NCBI RefSeq assembly: GCF_003931915.1
Contig: NZ_RSAA01000008.1
Span: 186,001-250,000, forward strand
Length of the DNA stretch: 64,000 nucleotides
From: Saccharopolyspora rhizosphaerae
GTDB lineage: Bacteria > Actinomycetota > Actinomycetes > Mycobacteriales > Pseudonocardiaceae
Direction: 5' to 3'
Shown: positions 28,411 to 35,681 of the stretch, piece by piece
Layout of the letters: the number at the start of each line of letters is the position of its first letter
Position numbering within the stretch: position 1 is the stretch's first letter
The notes under the pieces: model-generated
The model's input: the letters and a program-made list of their open reading frames with translations, nothing else
What the model was told of the DNA's origin: nothing
Database searches by the model: none
Translations under genes and position numbers: made by a program

Positions 28411-29661
28411 ATGAGTCGTTCACACCCCGATGAACGTCAGCGCGGCCGCATCGAGGAGCGCAGCAAGACGCTCCGGGTAGTCGTCTTCGCCGGCAACGAC
28501 CCCGTGACCGGTCGCCGCACCTACCTCCGCGAGACGATCAACGGCACGGACAAGGCCGCCTACAAGCGCGCCGAGAAGGCGCTCACCAAGCTGCTGGCAC
28601 AGGTCGACAGCCAGCGTTCCACCCCGTCGACGGTGAGCCTGTCCTTCGCCCTGGACGAGTGGATGCGCACCAGCGAGATCGAGGACAGCACCCGGCACAC
28701 CTACAGCGGCTACATCGACCGCTCGATCAAGCCCGCTCTCGGCGAGACTGCGGTGAACAAGATTTCCGCGAGGATGCTCGAGGGCTTCTACACCGAGCTT
28801 CGACGCTGCCGCGCTCGCTGCGACGGCAAGCCCTACATCGAGAAGCACAAGAAGCCAGGCGAGCACGACTGCGTCGCCGAGGAATGCCGTCCACACGCGT
28901 GCAAGCCGATGGCTACCTCAACAGTCCGCCAAATCCACGCAATCATCAGCGGCACCCTCGACGCCGCAGAACGCTGGGACTGGATCAGCTCCAACCCAGC
29001 CCGCGTCGCACGGAAACCGCGCCAGAAACGCCCAGAACCCGACCCGCCGACTCCCGCCGAGGCAGCGCGGCTGTCCGAGGAAGCGTTCCGGATGGACGAG
29101 GACTGGGGCACGCTCGTCTGGCTCGCCATGACCACCGGCATGCGCCGCGGAGAACTCGTCGGTCTGCGCTTCTCCCGCGTCGACCTCGATGAGGAAGTCA
29201 TCGACCTTCGCCGTAACTGGGTCCGCGGCAAGGAGAAGGACACCAAGACCCACCAGAACCGCCGCATCGCCCTCGACTCGGAAACGGTCACCCTGCTCCG
29301 CGAACACCGCGACCGCGTCGCCGACCGAGTCCGAGACCTAGGCGGCAAGTTCAACGACGACCTCTACGTTTTCGCCGGCACCCAACACCCCGACCACACC
29401 CAGCCCTACTCCCCCAACGCCATAACCCAGCGCTACAAGGACATGGCCGACCGGCTGGGCATCAAAACCCACCTCCACGCCCTACGCCACTACTCCGCCA
29501 CCGAACTCCTCACCGCAGGCATCGACCTCCCCACAGTCTCCGGCCGTCTCGGACATGGCGGCGGAGGCGCCACCACGCTCCGCGTCTACGCGGCCTGGGT
29601 CGCAGCCTCGGATCGCAAAGCAGCGGAGATCTTGGGGAGTCGCATGCCGAGGCGAAGATGA
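28411..29661 (+). CDS. int: Tyrosine recombinase/integrase
   Basis: 416 aa from ATG 28411; the longer frame runs back through the tRNA and is not coding. The N-terminal arm-binding region is followed by a core-binding SAM-like domain (about 75-200) with a Cys/His-rich insertion at about 130-170, and the catalytic domain. Catalytic residues are Arg245 (TTGMRRGEL), His356 and Arg359 (HLHALRHY), His382 (GHGGGG) and Tyr393 (LRVYAAW). It integrates the element into the tRNA and, with Xis, excises it. It reads away from the attachment core. A decayed copy with about 90 percent identical DNA lies beyond the right core. Confidence 0.95.
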   Translation: MSRSHPDERQRGRIEERSKTLRVVVFAGNDPVTGRRTYLRETINGTDKAAYKRAEKALTKLLAQVDSQRSTPSTVSLSFALDEWMRTSEIEDSTRHTYSGYIDRSIKPALGETAVNKISARMLEGFYTELRRCRARCDGKPYIEKHKKPGEHDCVAEECRPHACKPMATSTVRQIHAIISGTLDAAERWDWISSNPARVARKPRQKRPEPDPPTPAEAARLSEEAFRMDEDWGTLVWLAMTTGMRRGELVGLRFSRVDLDEEVIDLRRNWVRGKEKDTKTHQNRRIALDSETVTLLREHRDRVADRVRDLGGKFNDDLYVFAGTQHPDHTQPYSPNAITQRYKDMADRLGIKTHLHALRHYSATELLTAGIDLPTVSGRLGHGGGGATTLRVYAAWVAASDRKAAEILGSRMPRRR

Positions 29662-29703
29662 TGAGCCACTCCCAAAAGATCCACCGCCCCCTCTAACCGT
29701 TGT

Positions 29704-30354
29704 CTAGTTTGCTGCTGCACGCCCAATCACGATTAACGCTCCTACCCATGAAGAGAATCTACTAACACCTCCCGGGAGGCGAGCCCGTAAGCTCCTCTGA
29801 GTATCTCCCGTATCCGCCCAAAACTGCCCCACCTCCCGTAGGTTATTGTGATTTTTATGCGCTATAAAATTTCGGACAGTCTGCAGTTCAGGTATAGGAT
29901 TGGCGATATCAATCCCATTCTCCGAACGTATGGAAGAAATCGTGACGGCGCCAACCACAGCCGGACTATTTCCAAGCTGTAGCACCCTGCAAAGATCGGG
30001 GACTGCGTCAATCGAATACCATGGAGGCTCACCCTTTACAACGTTTGCGCGAATATTCTTCTTCTTTTTCTCGAGTTGAATCTGCAAGAGCGAGTCAGAT
30101 TCGCTGCGCGACTGCATTGGCCGGTAAACCCGTCCAGACAATCCTTCGCATGGCCCTTTGGCGGACGACAACAAGAGAGAACGCATGAAGCGGTTCCACG
30201 CGTCCCACACTGAAATAACGCACCCGTCTTCAACGGCGCCGTATCGGATGGAGAAGCCGCTTACACAATCATGCCCATCAGCCTCTTCGAATACTTTCTC
30301 TATCTCGCGAAGTTCGCGTTCAAACTCATCGACCACTTCTCGCAAGGAACTCAC
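29704..30354 (-). CDS. Putative HEPN-domain protein paired with DUF262 gene
   Basis: 216 aa from GTG 30354, nine bases after the DUF262 gene on the same strand, so one operon. No family is certain. The C-terminal part has ELQTVRNFIAHKN with Arg161, Asn162 and His166 in the R-N-x3-H arrangement of HEPN ribonucleases, followed by a helical tail. A basic patch EKKKKN is at about 95-100. HEPN proteins often act as RNA-cleaving toxins. Base composition is much lower in GC than the rest of the element, suggesting recent acquisition. It is probably the effector of a two-gene defence or toxin-antitoxin unit; this is inference. Confidence 0.6.
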   Translation of the reverse strand: MSSLREVVDEFERELREIEKVFEEADGHDCVSGFSIRYGAVEDGCVISVWDAWNRFMRSLLLSSAKGPCEGLSGRVYRPMQSRSESDSLLQIQLEKKKKNIRANVVKGEPPWYSIDAVPDLCRVLQLGNSPAVVGAVTISSIRSENGIDIANPIPELQTVRNFIAHKNHNNLREVGQFWADTGDTQRSLRARLPGGVSRFSSWVGALIVIGRAAAN

Positions 30355-30363
30355 AAGTACACA

Positions 30364-31425
30364 TCACCTTGCACTCAACGCCTGATAGAAGTACTCAAAT
30401 CGAACTTGCCTGCTTTTCATGCGTTGCGTAGATGATCGCGCAGCCTCAACAAAGTGGATATAGGGATTATTCCCGTCCTCGTCCTCTGAGTTTCCTTGGA
30501 GCGCTGCGTTCAGTTTCGAGATTTGGTCAACAGTCGCCATTTCGTCTAGCGGAGCATTCGGAACTGGCGGAAAGTCGCTCGAATCTATCCGCCCTGGCGC
30601 CACGTCGCCGCGCATATACGCCAACGTCGCCAGAAGGATAAGGAAATGGGGTCGCTGGACAATTCGTTCCGATTTGAATTGCCCAAGAAGATCGACCACC
30701 TCGCTGATATAGCCTTCAACCTTCTTCTGGTCAGGCAGTTCAGATGCGGTAGCCGATTTCATCCGCTCGTAGAATTTCGTGATTCGAGACTCTCCTCCGT
30801 CACCGATCCCATCAACAAAGAATATGTAAATTTCAGCAATGAGGGAGTGGTCGTTCATCCGCACACGATCCCGCTGAGAAACCGGATTCAGAGACCAAAG
30901 CGACTTAGCGTTGGATACTGTGGATTTAACGAGGCCAGCGAACTCGGTATCAAATCGAGCATTCCTCAACTCAGGCTCATTGACGGGGACAGTGTAAGAA
31001 TTGATTCGGGCGAATACTTCCAGTACGTCATCGTCTGATGCATTCATTAGCTGCTCCGAAGTCAACCTATAGCTAAGGAAGCGGTCCTGCAGCTCCTCAC
31101 TCAAATCGGCATAGCGACAACCAGCGAATTCACCAGCCTTTCCCCCAAGGGGGAATTTCCCATTTGCGAAATCAATAATTGTCCGCAGTCGCTGTTGGCC
31201 GTCGACCACATCCCGTATAGTTCGCTTTAGTTCCCTGTCGATTCGTGTCCGCATAAGAATCTTCGGTATGGGATAACCGCGCAAAATCGAATCGATAAGA
31301 TATGTACGCGCAGCCGAAACCCACACTGAGCCGCGCTGAAACTTCGGGTTCAGCTCAAGCTCTTTGTCATGCGCCCACTTAAGAAAGTCAGCGATAGGGT
31401 AGTGCTCCGGGTTGCTACCTTCCAC
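30364..31425 (-). CDS. DUF262 (ParB/Srx-fold NTPase-like) protein
   Basis: 353 aa from GTG 31425, which has GGAGG four bases upstream; TTG 31455 would add ten residues. The N-terminal 200 residues fit DUF262: LNPKFQRGSVW near residue 26, YLIDSILRGYPIPKI, and the signature VVDGQQRLRTIIDF with DGQQR at 75-79. DUF262 proteins such as GmrS and the N-part of SspE bind or hydrolyse nucleotides and sense DNA modification in phage defence. The HNH (DUF1524) nuclease half found in GmrSD and SspE is absent; the HEPN-like gene follows instead. The region is low in GC. Confidence 0.82.
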   Translation of the reverse strand: MEGSNPEHYPIADFLKWAHDKELELNPKFQRGSVWVSAARTYLIDSILRGYPIPKILMRTRIDRELKRTIRDVVDGQQRLRTIIDFANGKFPLGGKAGEFAGCRYADLSEELQDRFLSYRLTSEQLMNASDDDVLEVFARINSYTVPVNEPELRNARFDTEFAGLVKSTVSNAKSLWSLNPVSQRDRVRMNDHSLIAEIYIFFVDGIGDGGESRITKFYERMKSATASELPDQKKVEGYISEVVDLLGQFKSERIVQRPHFLILLATLAYMRGDVAPGRIDSSDFPPVPNAPLDEMATVDQISKLNAALQGNSEDEDGNNPYIHFVEAARSSTQRMKSRQVRFEYFYQALSAR

Positions 31426-31594
31426 ATTTCCTCCAAAACCTTCACTTTTGATCAATCATACCTCGACACACGCCGACGTAGTCATCTTTCAGTAAGAGTG
31501 CTACGCGACCTCCAAAGCGCCCTCGGCATTAGAGTCCATTGCTCACGAGCTTCTCGCTTGCAAGAGTCCAGCTCTCGCCCCGTAGGCTGCGCGT

Positions 31595-32182
31595 GTGAGC
31601 ACTGAGCGCGGAGCTTGGAAGACGTACGGGGAACGGCTGGTCTACGACAACCGGTGGGTTCGGTTGGGGTTGGCTGACGTGGAGGCGCCGAACGGTGAGC
31701 GGTGGGAGTACCACGTCGTTCACCTGGCTCGGATCGCGATCGCTCTGATCGTGGACGAGCAGGACCGGGCGCTGATGCTGTGGCGCTACCGGTTCCCGAC
31801 CCAGCAGTGGGGTTACGAACTGCTTGGTGGCTTGGTCGACGACGGTGACGACTCAGCTGGAACCGCCGCTCGCGAAGCCGCTGAGGAGAGCGGTTGGGAG
31901 CCGGTCGGCGAGGGTCAGCACCTGGTGACCTTCGAGCCTCTGCCTGGACAGGTCACCGCCCCGGTGGACGTCTACTTGTGGCGTGGGGCGAAGCACATCG
32001 GTGATCCGACCGACACCGAGGAAGTCGGCCAGGTCGAGTGGGTTCCGCTATCTCGGGTTACCGAACTGGCGCAGCGGCAGGAGCTGCTCGGTTCGGGAAC
32101 CCTGGTGGCGCTGCTGTACTTCCTCGCTTCACGCAACATCCTCGGTGGAACCGGGCAAGATCAGCCCGCCGAGCCGGCGTAG
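31595..32182 (+). CDS. NUDIX hydrolase, possible Pif-like exclusion factor
   Basis: 195 aa from GTG 31595. The NUDIX box is at residues 78-101 (GGLVDDGDDSAG, then AAREAAEESGW); the catalytic REAAEE part is intact but the early conserved Glu is Asp. The fold resembles ADP-ribose pyrophosphatases. In the AICE pSAM2 the NUDIX protein Pif blocks redundant transfer between cells already carrying the element, and the catalytic box is required. A similar role is plausible but inferred. About 50 bases of a second copy survive in the dead element at 54211. Its end overlaps the convergent regulator gene by 54 bases. Confidence 0.82.
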   Translation: MSTERGAWKTYGERLVYDNRWVRLGLADVEAPNGERWEYHVVHLARIAIALIVDEQDRALMLWRYRFPTQQWGYELLGGLVDDGDDSAGTAAREAAEESGWEPVGEGQHLVTFEPLPGQVTAPVDVYLWRGAKHIGDPTDTEEVGQVEWVPLSRVTELAQRQELLGSGTLVALLYFLASRNILGGTGQDQPAEPA

Positions 32183-33262
32183 GTGTCGGTCTGACTTGAT
32201 CTGAGAAGCCAGCCGCCGCGCTTGCCTGGAGTGGTCAAGCGCGGCGTCGCGGTCTCCGGCGGCAGCGAACGCCAGAGCCAGGTCGACGAGAAGCCCTGTG
32301 CGCGCCCGCACGAACTGCGCAGGTACGCACGGTAGCGCTTCGACGAGCTGGTCGATCGCCTCTGGCTCGCCTAGCTTGCTCAGGGCGTTGCCGCGCCAGC
32401 GGTCGAGGTGCGAGCCACCCAGGAAAAGGAACGGCAGCGCGGCGTCGACCGGCTCGGATGGCAACAACGCATCTGCCACGTCGAACGCCCGCAATGCACC
32501 GTCGCGGTCGCCAACGGCGGCCAGTCCCTCTCCGTGAGCCGCGGACAGCCATGCTCGCAGCAGCGGCGGTGCCGACCCCTCCGCGACCTCACAGGCGTAC
32601 GCGAGCTGCTCGACGGCCGAGGCGGTCTCGCCGACGTCGATCAAGACGAACGCCTGCTCCGCCGCGGCGTGTGCCAGCAAGGCCGGAGCCATGGCCTCGC
32701 GGGCCGCTGATTTCGCGCGTTCGTAGTGCTCCCACGCCTGCCCGAGAGCGTTCCGGTCCAGCGCTTCCCAGCCCGCCAATGTGGACGCCTCGGTGAGCGC
32801 ACCGGCGAGCCTTTCCCGTTGGCTGCCAATGGTGTTGTAGCTGAGCAGGTCTTCGACCTGCTTGATGGTGCTGCGGAGCTGGTCGAGCAGTGTGATCCCG
32901 CCGAAGCGGCGGTCGACGTGTCTCGCATCGTTGATCTGCCGCAGGAAGACCTCGACCGTGTCCGCGTCCACGGTCTTCGCCATCGCCAGCCTCGACCGCA
33001 GCTCCGCGGCGTCGCTGTCCTCGGCCTCCGGAGGAAAGCCGAGTTCTTCGTTGGTGCGGCCGTAGATGTCGCGGAACAGCCGCTGATAGGTCTCGCTAAC
33101 GGCTTCGTGCCCGTTCTCCCAGCGGGAGAGCTTCGTCTTCAGGCTCGCCGCCGTCATCACCGGGACGCCGAGGGTGTCGGCGCGTTTGAGAAGCATGCGA
33201 ATGACAGCCTCGGCCGAGTAACCGAGCTGCTTGCGGACCGCCTGAAGTCGCTTCTCCTCCAT
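32129..33262 (-). CDS. HTH regulator with C-terminal TPR-like domain (paralogue 1)
   Basis: 377 aa from ATG 33262, with GGTGGGGG upstream; GTG 33274 is four codons earlier. The N-terminus carries a helix-turn-helix (about 30-55, TAASLKTKLSRWENGHEAVS). From about 120 it is a helical repeat domain (LAGWEALDRNALGQAWEHY, HAAAEQAFVLIDVGETASA, PPLLRAWLSAAHGEGLAA). It is clearly paralogous to the regulator at 42388, which shares these blocks. XRE-TPR regulators often respond to peptides or small signals and control mobile elements. Tandem GCGGTTAA repeats lie just upstream. Confidence 0.78.
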   Translation of the reverse strand: MEEKRLQAVRKQLGYSAEAVIRMLLKRADTLGVPVMTAASLKTKLSRWENGHEAVSETYQRLFRDIYGRTNEELGFPPEAEDSDAAELRSRLAMAKTVDADTVEVFLRQINDARHVDRRFGGITLLDQLRSTIKQVEDLLSYNTIGSQRERLAGALTEASTLAGWEALDRNALGQAWEHYERAKSAAREAMAPALLAHAAAEQAFVLIDVGETASAVEQLAYACEVAEGSAPPLLRAWLSAAHGEGLAAVGDRDGALRAFDVADALLPSEPVDAALPFLFLGGSHLDRWRGNALSKLGEPEAIDQLVEALPCVPAQFVRARTGLLVDLALAFAAAGDRDAALDHSRQARRLASQIKSDRHLRRLGGLILPGSTEDVA

Positions 33263-33307
33263 CACCGCCCCCACCTTGAATAACGGTCCTGACCTGCGAA
33301 GTTAATT

Positions 33308-33330
33308 GCGGTTAATGGATTCGCGGTTAA
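33308..33330. promoter_or_regulatory. Tandem GCGGTTAA repeats upstream of regulator paralogue 1
   Basis: GCGGTTAA at 33308-33315 and 33323-33330, 15 bases apart, about 45 bases before the regulator start. A third AGTTAATT is adjacent. They are candidate operator or promoter elements for autoregulation. Confidence 0.4.
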
Positions 33331-33439
33331 CCCGCGCCATCTGCAAAAACTTCCGCGGATGCCGTTTCTTGGTGGCATGCGCAGCACGAACGCAACCACC
33401 AGCCCGCCACTGCGGCGGGCCGTCGAGGACCAGAGCCGG

Positions 33440-33823
33440 CTACCCCGCCCGCTCGCCGTCACTTCCGGTTCCAGCGCGCAGTCGAGCGTTCATCTCGTCG
33501 AGTTGGCGGGTGATCTGGCCAAGCTGGCGCTCGATGGCCGAGAGCCTGGAGGGCACGTCGTCCTCTTTGAACACCGGCTCGCCGGCCAGGGGCGGCTCAC
33601 GCCCTCCCAGCACTGCCAACAGATGTTCCGGGTGCCAGCCGAGCGCGAGCGACAGCGCTTCCAAAGTTCGCGCGCTGCGGCGTCGCTGCACCGTGTTGCG
33701 CTGCAACTCGCGCACCGTCGCCTGCGACACGTGCGAGCGCCGCGACAGCTCCCGCTGACGCATGCCCAGCTCGCTCGTGCGCTGATTGATCGCGCGCGCG
33801 ACCGCAGCCCAGTCTTCCGTCAC
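33440..33823 (-). CDS. XRE-family HTH regulator
   Basis: 127 aa from GTG 33823 with GGAGGA four bases upstream. Residues 5-70 form a Cro/CI-type helix-turn-helix (GMRQRELSRRSHVSQATVRELQR). The C-terminal part (SRLSAIERQLGQITRQLDEMNARLR, about 90-115) is a short coiled coil, probably for dimerisation. It is divergent from xis across about 170 bases that hold two ATTAGCGC copies, so it probably represses the xis-traB operon. The target is inferred from position. Confidence 0.8.
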   Translation of the reverse strand: MTEDWAAVARAINQRTSELGMRQRELSRRSHVSQATVRELQRNTVQRRRSARTLEALSLALGWHPEHLLAVLGGREPPLAGEPVFKEDDVPSRLSAIERQLGQITRQLDEMNARLRAGTGSDGERAG

Positions 33824-33855
33824 GTGTTCCTCCGCGCTCCGCCTCAGCGCCGAGA

Positions 33856-33933
33856 TTAGCGCGCAGTAGCGAATCCGAAAGGCAGACCCGGCTCACGAAT
33901 CGCCGGGCTTCGACCAATCTGCGCAATTAGCGC
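33856..33933. promoter_or_regulatory. Control region between XRE regulator and xis
   Basis: ATTAGCGC occurs at 33856-33863 and 33926-33933; the second copy is part of the dyad GCGCAATTAGCGC. The pair lies in the divergent region between the XRE regulator and xis and is a candidate operator for that regulator. Confidence 0.45.
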
Positions 33934-33996
33934 TGAAATTGGCGTTTGAATGCGCCGAAACAATCTCTTTCCTCTTCAATCGAAGGGCATACCGCC

Positions 33997-34272
33997 ATGG
34001 AAACAAGCGCTGAAAACGCGCGGCCGACCTTCTACACGGTCCGTGAAGCCGCGCAGATCATGCGATGCAATCCCTCGACCCTCTACCGAGCCATCCGCGA
34101 AGGTGCGTTCCCCTCAGTTCGGGTCCGCACTCGCTACGTCGTCCCCGCCGCAGCGGTGGACAAGCTCGCCAACGAGGCCAGCACCTCGGGCGGCTGCGTT
34201 GACGTCGCCCAGATGGCCGCTGAGCACCGCACCGCTCAGGAGATCGCTCGGCTGACGGGTGGTGCGCGATGA
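33997..34272 (+). CDS. xis: Excisionase-type HTH protein
   Basis: 91 aa from ATG 33997, preceded by GAAGGG; the frame extends 17 codons upstream without need. A MerR/excisionase-like winged helix at residues 10-55 (FYTVREAAQIMRCNPSTLYRAI, then YVVPAAAVDKL) is typical of AICE Xis proteins. Xis directs the integrase towards excision. It is first in an operon in which almost every gene overlaps the next: whiB starts inside its stop. It is some 4 kb from int rather than adjacent to it. Confidence 0.82.
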   Translation: METSAENARPTFYTVREAAQIMRCNPSTLYRAIREGAFPSVRVRTRYVVPAAAVDKLANEASTSGGCVDVAQMAAEHRTAQEIARLTGGAR

Positions 34273-34652
34273 ACCACCTCGACATCGAACGACTCCAGCG
34301 AATCGCCGCACAGCTGGATCGCTTGCGGCACGTCCCCACCGATGTGCTCGCCGAGGTCGTCGTGCGCGACGGCAGGTGCATGCAAATCACAACAGACGAG
34401 GAACCGCCGGAATCTGCCAGCGCGGACCCGGATCGGCAGCTCGCGGCCGATCTGTGCACGGGCTGCACCGTCCAGGACGCATGCCTGGAGCTCGAATTCC
34501 GGTTGCACGGCGGACGAACGCTCGGCGTGTGGGGAGCAATGCCCGATCAGGACCGACGAGCGCTCTACCCGATCTGGTTGGCGCATCGACAGCACGGACC
34601 AACGAGCAACGAGGAGGTGACCGGCGATGAGGGTGCAACTGACGCCCGTTGA
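34269..34652 (+). CDS. WhiB-family iron-sulfur regulator
   Basis: 127 aa, start overlapping the xis stop (ATGA). Four cysteines, Cys37, Cys63, Cys66 and Cys72 (GRC, then CTGCTVQDAC), have the Wbl spacing for a 4Fe-4S cluster; GVWGAMPDQDRR supplies the beta-turn motif, here GVWGA rather than GVWGG. Wbl proteins bind sigma factors and regulate development, redox responses and resistance. Its place between xis and traB suggests that it ties transfer to host state. Wbl genes occur on several actinomycete elements and phages. Confidence 0.87.
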   Translation: MNHLDIERLQRIAAQLDRLRHVPTDVLAEVVVRDGRCMQITTDEEPPESASADPDRQLAADLCTGCTVQDACLELEFRLHGGRTLGVWGAMPDQDRRALYPIWLAHRQHGPTSNEEVTGDEGATDAR

Positions 34653-34956
34653 AGTGCTGATCGGCCTGGGCATCGTCGTCGCCTTGTTCGCCGTGTGGCG
34701 CGCGAGTGCGCGTGCTGCGCACCGGGCTTCCGAGGCGACGCGGGCTGGAGCCCGACTCATGTCGCTCACCGGGCGGGTGCTCCTGACGGCGGCGACCATC
34801 GTCGGGGTTCAGTGGATCGTAATAGTCAATCCCGGCAACACGGTGCTGCTGCTCGCGGTGCTCGCGGTGCCGGCGCTGCTCGCGTCGTACACGCTCACTC
34901 GAGCTCTGACCGTGACCACGCTCGACACTCCGCAGCGAAGGAGTCGGCGGCGATGA
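34627..34956 (+). CDS. Small membrane protein of the transfer operon
   Basis: 109 aa from ATG 34627, overlapping whiB by 26 bases and the next gene by four. Three hydrophobic segments are visible (about 8-24, 50-67 and 71-90), with a basic tail ending RRSRRR. I do not recognise the family. Position and topology suggest an Spd-like protein for spread of the element between hyphal compartments, which in Streptomyces plasmids accompany TraB. Confidence 0.65.
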   Translation: MRVQLTPVEVLIGLGIVVALFAVWRASARAAHRASEATRAGARLMSLTGRVLLTAATIVGVQWIVIVNPGNTVLLLAVLAVPALLASYTLTRALTVTTLDTPQRRSRRR

Positions 34957-35681
34957 TCGGGCAGGTTCCGCCTCCGGCGAAGGGTGGGCGGCAGCTGCCG
35001 CCCACCCGGGCCGAGGCCGAGCACGTCGAACAGGTTCGCAAGCAGGTCGACCGCTTGTGCTGGACGGGCATCCTGCTCGGCCTGGCCTTCACGATGACCT
35101 ACGTCCAGCAGTTCGCCGCCGCTGACTCGCCACCGTTGTCGCTGGTGTGGTTGGCGGCGTGGCTGCTCGACCCGATGGTGTCGCTGGTGCTCTTGGCGAT
35201 CCTGCGCGCCGAGCAGGTCACCGCGAGGTACGGCATCCGCACCGGTGGCTGGGTGCGTGCTGCGAAGTGGTTCACGCTCGCGGCCACGTACGTCATGAAC
35301 ACCTGGGCCGCATACGCGGCCGGCGAGGCCGACTCGGTGGTTCTGCACTCCGTGCCTCCACTGGTCGTGTTCGTCGCGGCCGAGGCCGTGACCGATCTGC
35401 GGGACAAGCTCAGCGAGGCCGTCCGGACAGCGTTCACGAACGCAGCGGCTGGCTCGCCCGACCAAGCTCCCCATGACCGCGAGCGGCCGACGCCCCAATC
35501 AAGCGTCAAGCGACGGACGTCGTTCGAGGAGTACCTGGAGCGGGCGCGCAGCGCGTGGAGCCCGGACGTGACGGTGTCGCCGTCGTGGATTCGGGAGGCA
35601 ACTGGCTGCTCGCGTGGACTCTCGTCGCGGTTGGCCGCCGCGCTCGCAGCTGAAGTGGACGGGGGAGGTGGTCCGCGATGA
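34953..35681 (+). CDS. Membrane protein with C-terminal cytoplasmic domain (DUF2637/SpdB-like)
   Basis: 242 aa from ATG 34953, which overlaps the previous stop; the longer frame upstream overlaps other genes. Four membrane helices lie within residues 35-145, followed by a soluble C-terminal domain containing a helical segment (SPSWIREATGCSRGLSSRLAAAL) that resembles a small helix-turn-helix. This layout is like DUF2637/SpdB proteins of Streptomyces elements, which bind DNA and TraB and help intramycelial spread. The stop overlaps the traB start. Confidence 0.6.
   Translation: MIGQVPPPAKGGRQLPPTRAEAEHVEQVRKQVDRLCWTGILLGLAFTMTYVQQFAAADSPPLSLVWLAAWLLDPMVSLVLLAILRAEQVTARYGIRTGGWVRAAKWFTLAATYVMNTWAAYAAGEADSVVLHSVPPLVVFVAAEAVTDLRDKLSEAVRTAFTNAAAGSPDQAPHDRERPTPQSSVKRRTSFEEYLERARSAWSPDVTVSPSWIREATGCSRGLSSRLAAALAAEVDGGGGPR

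Noticed and set aside
29704-31425. Classical GmrSD or SspE nuclease
   Set aside because: The DUF262 protein is not followed or fused to a DUF1524 HNH domain; the partner has a HEPN-like motif instead.
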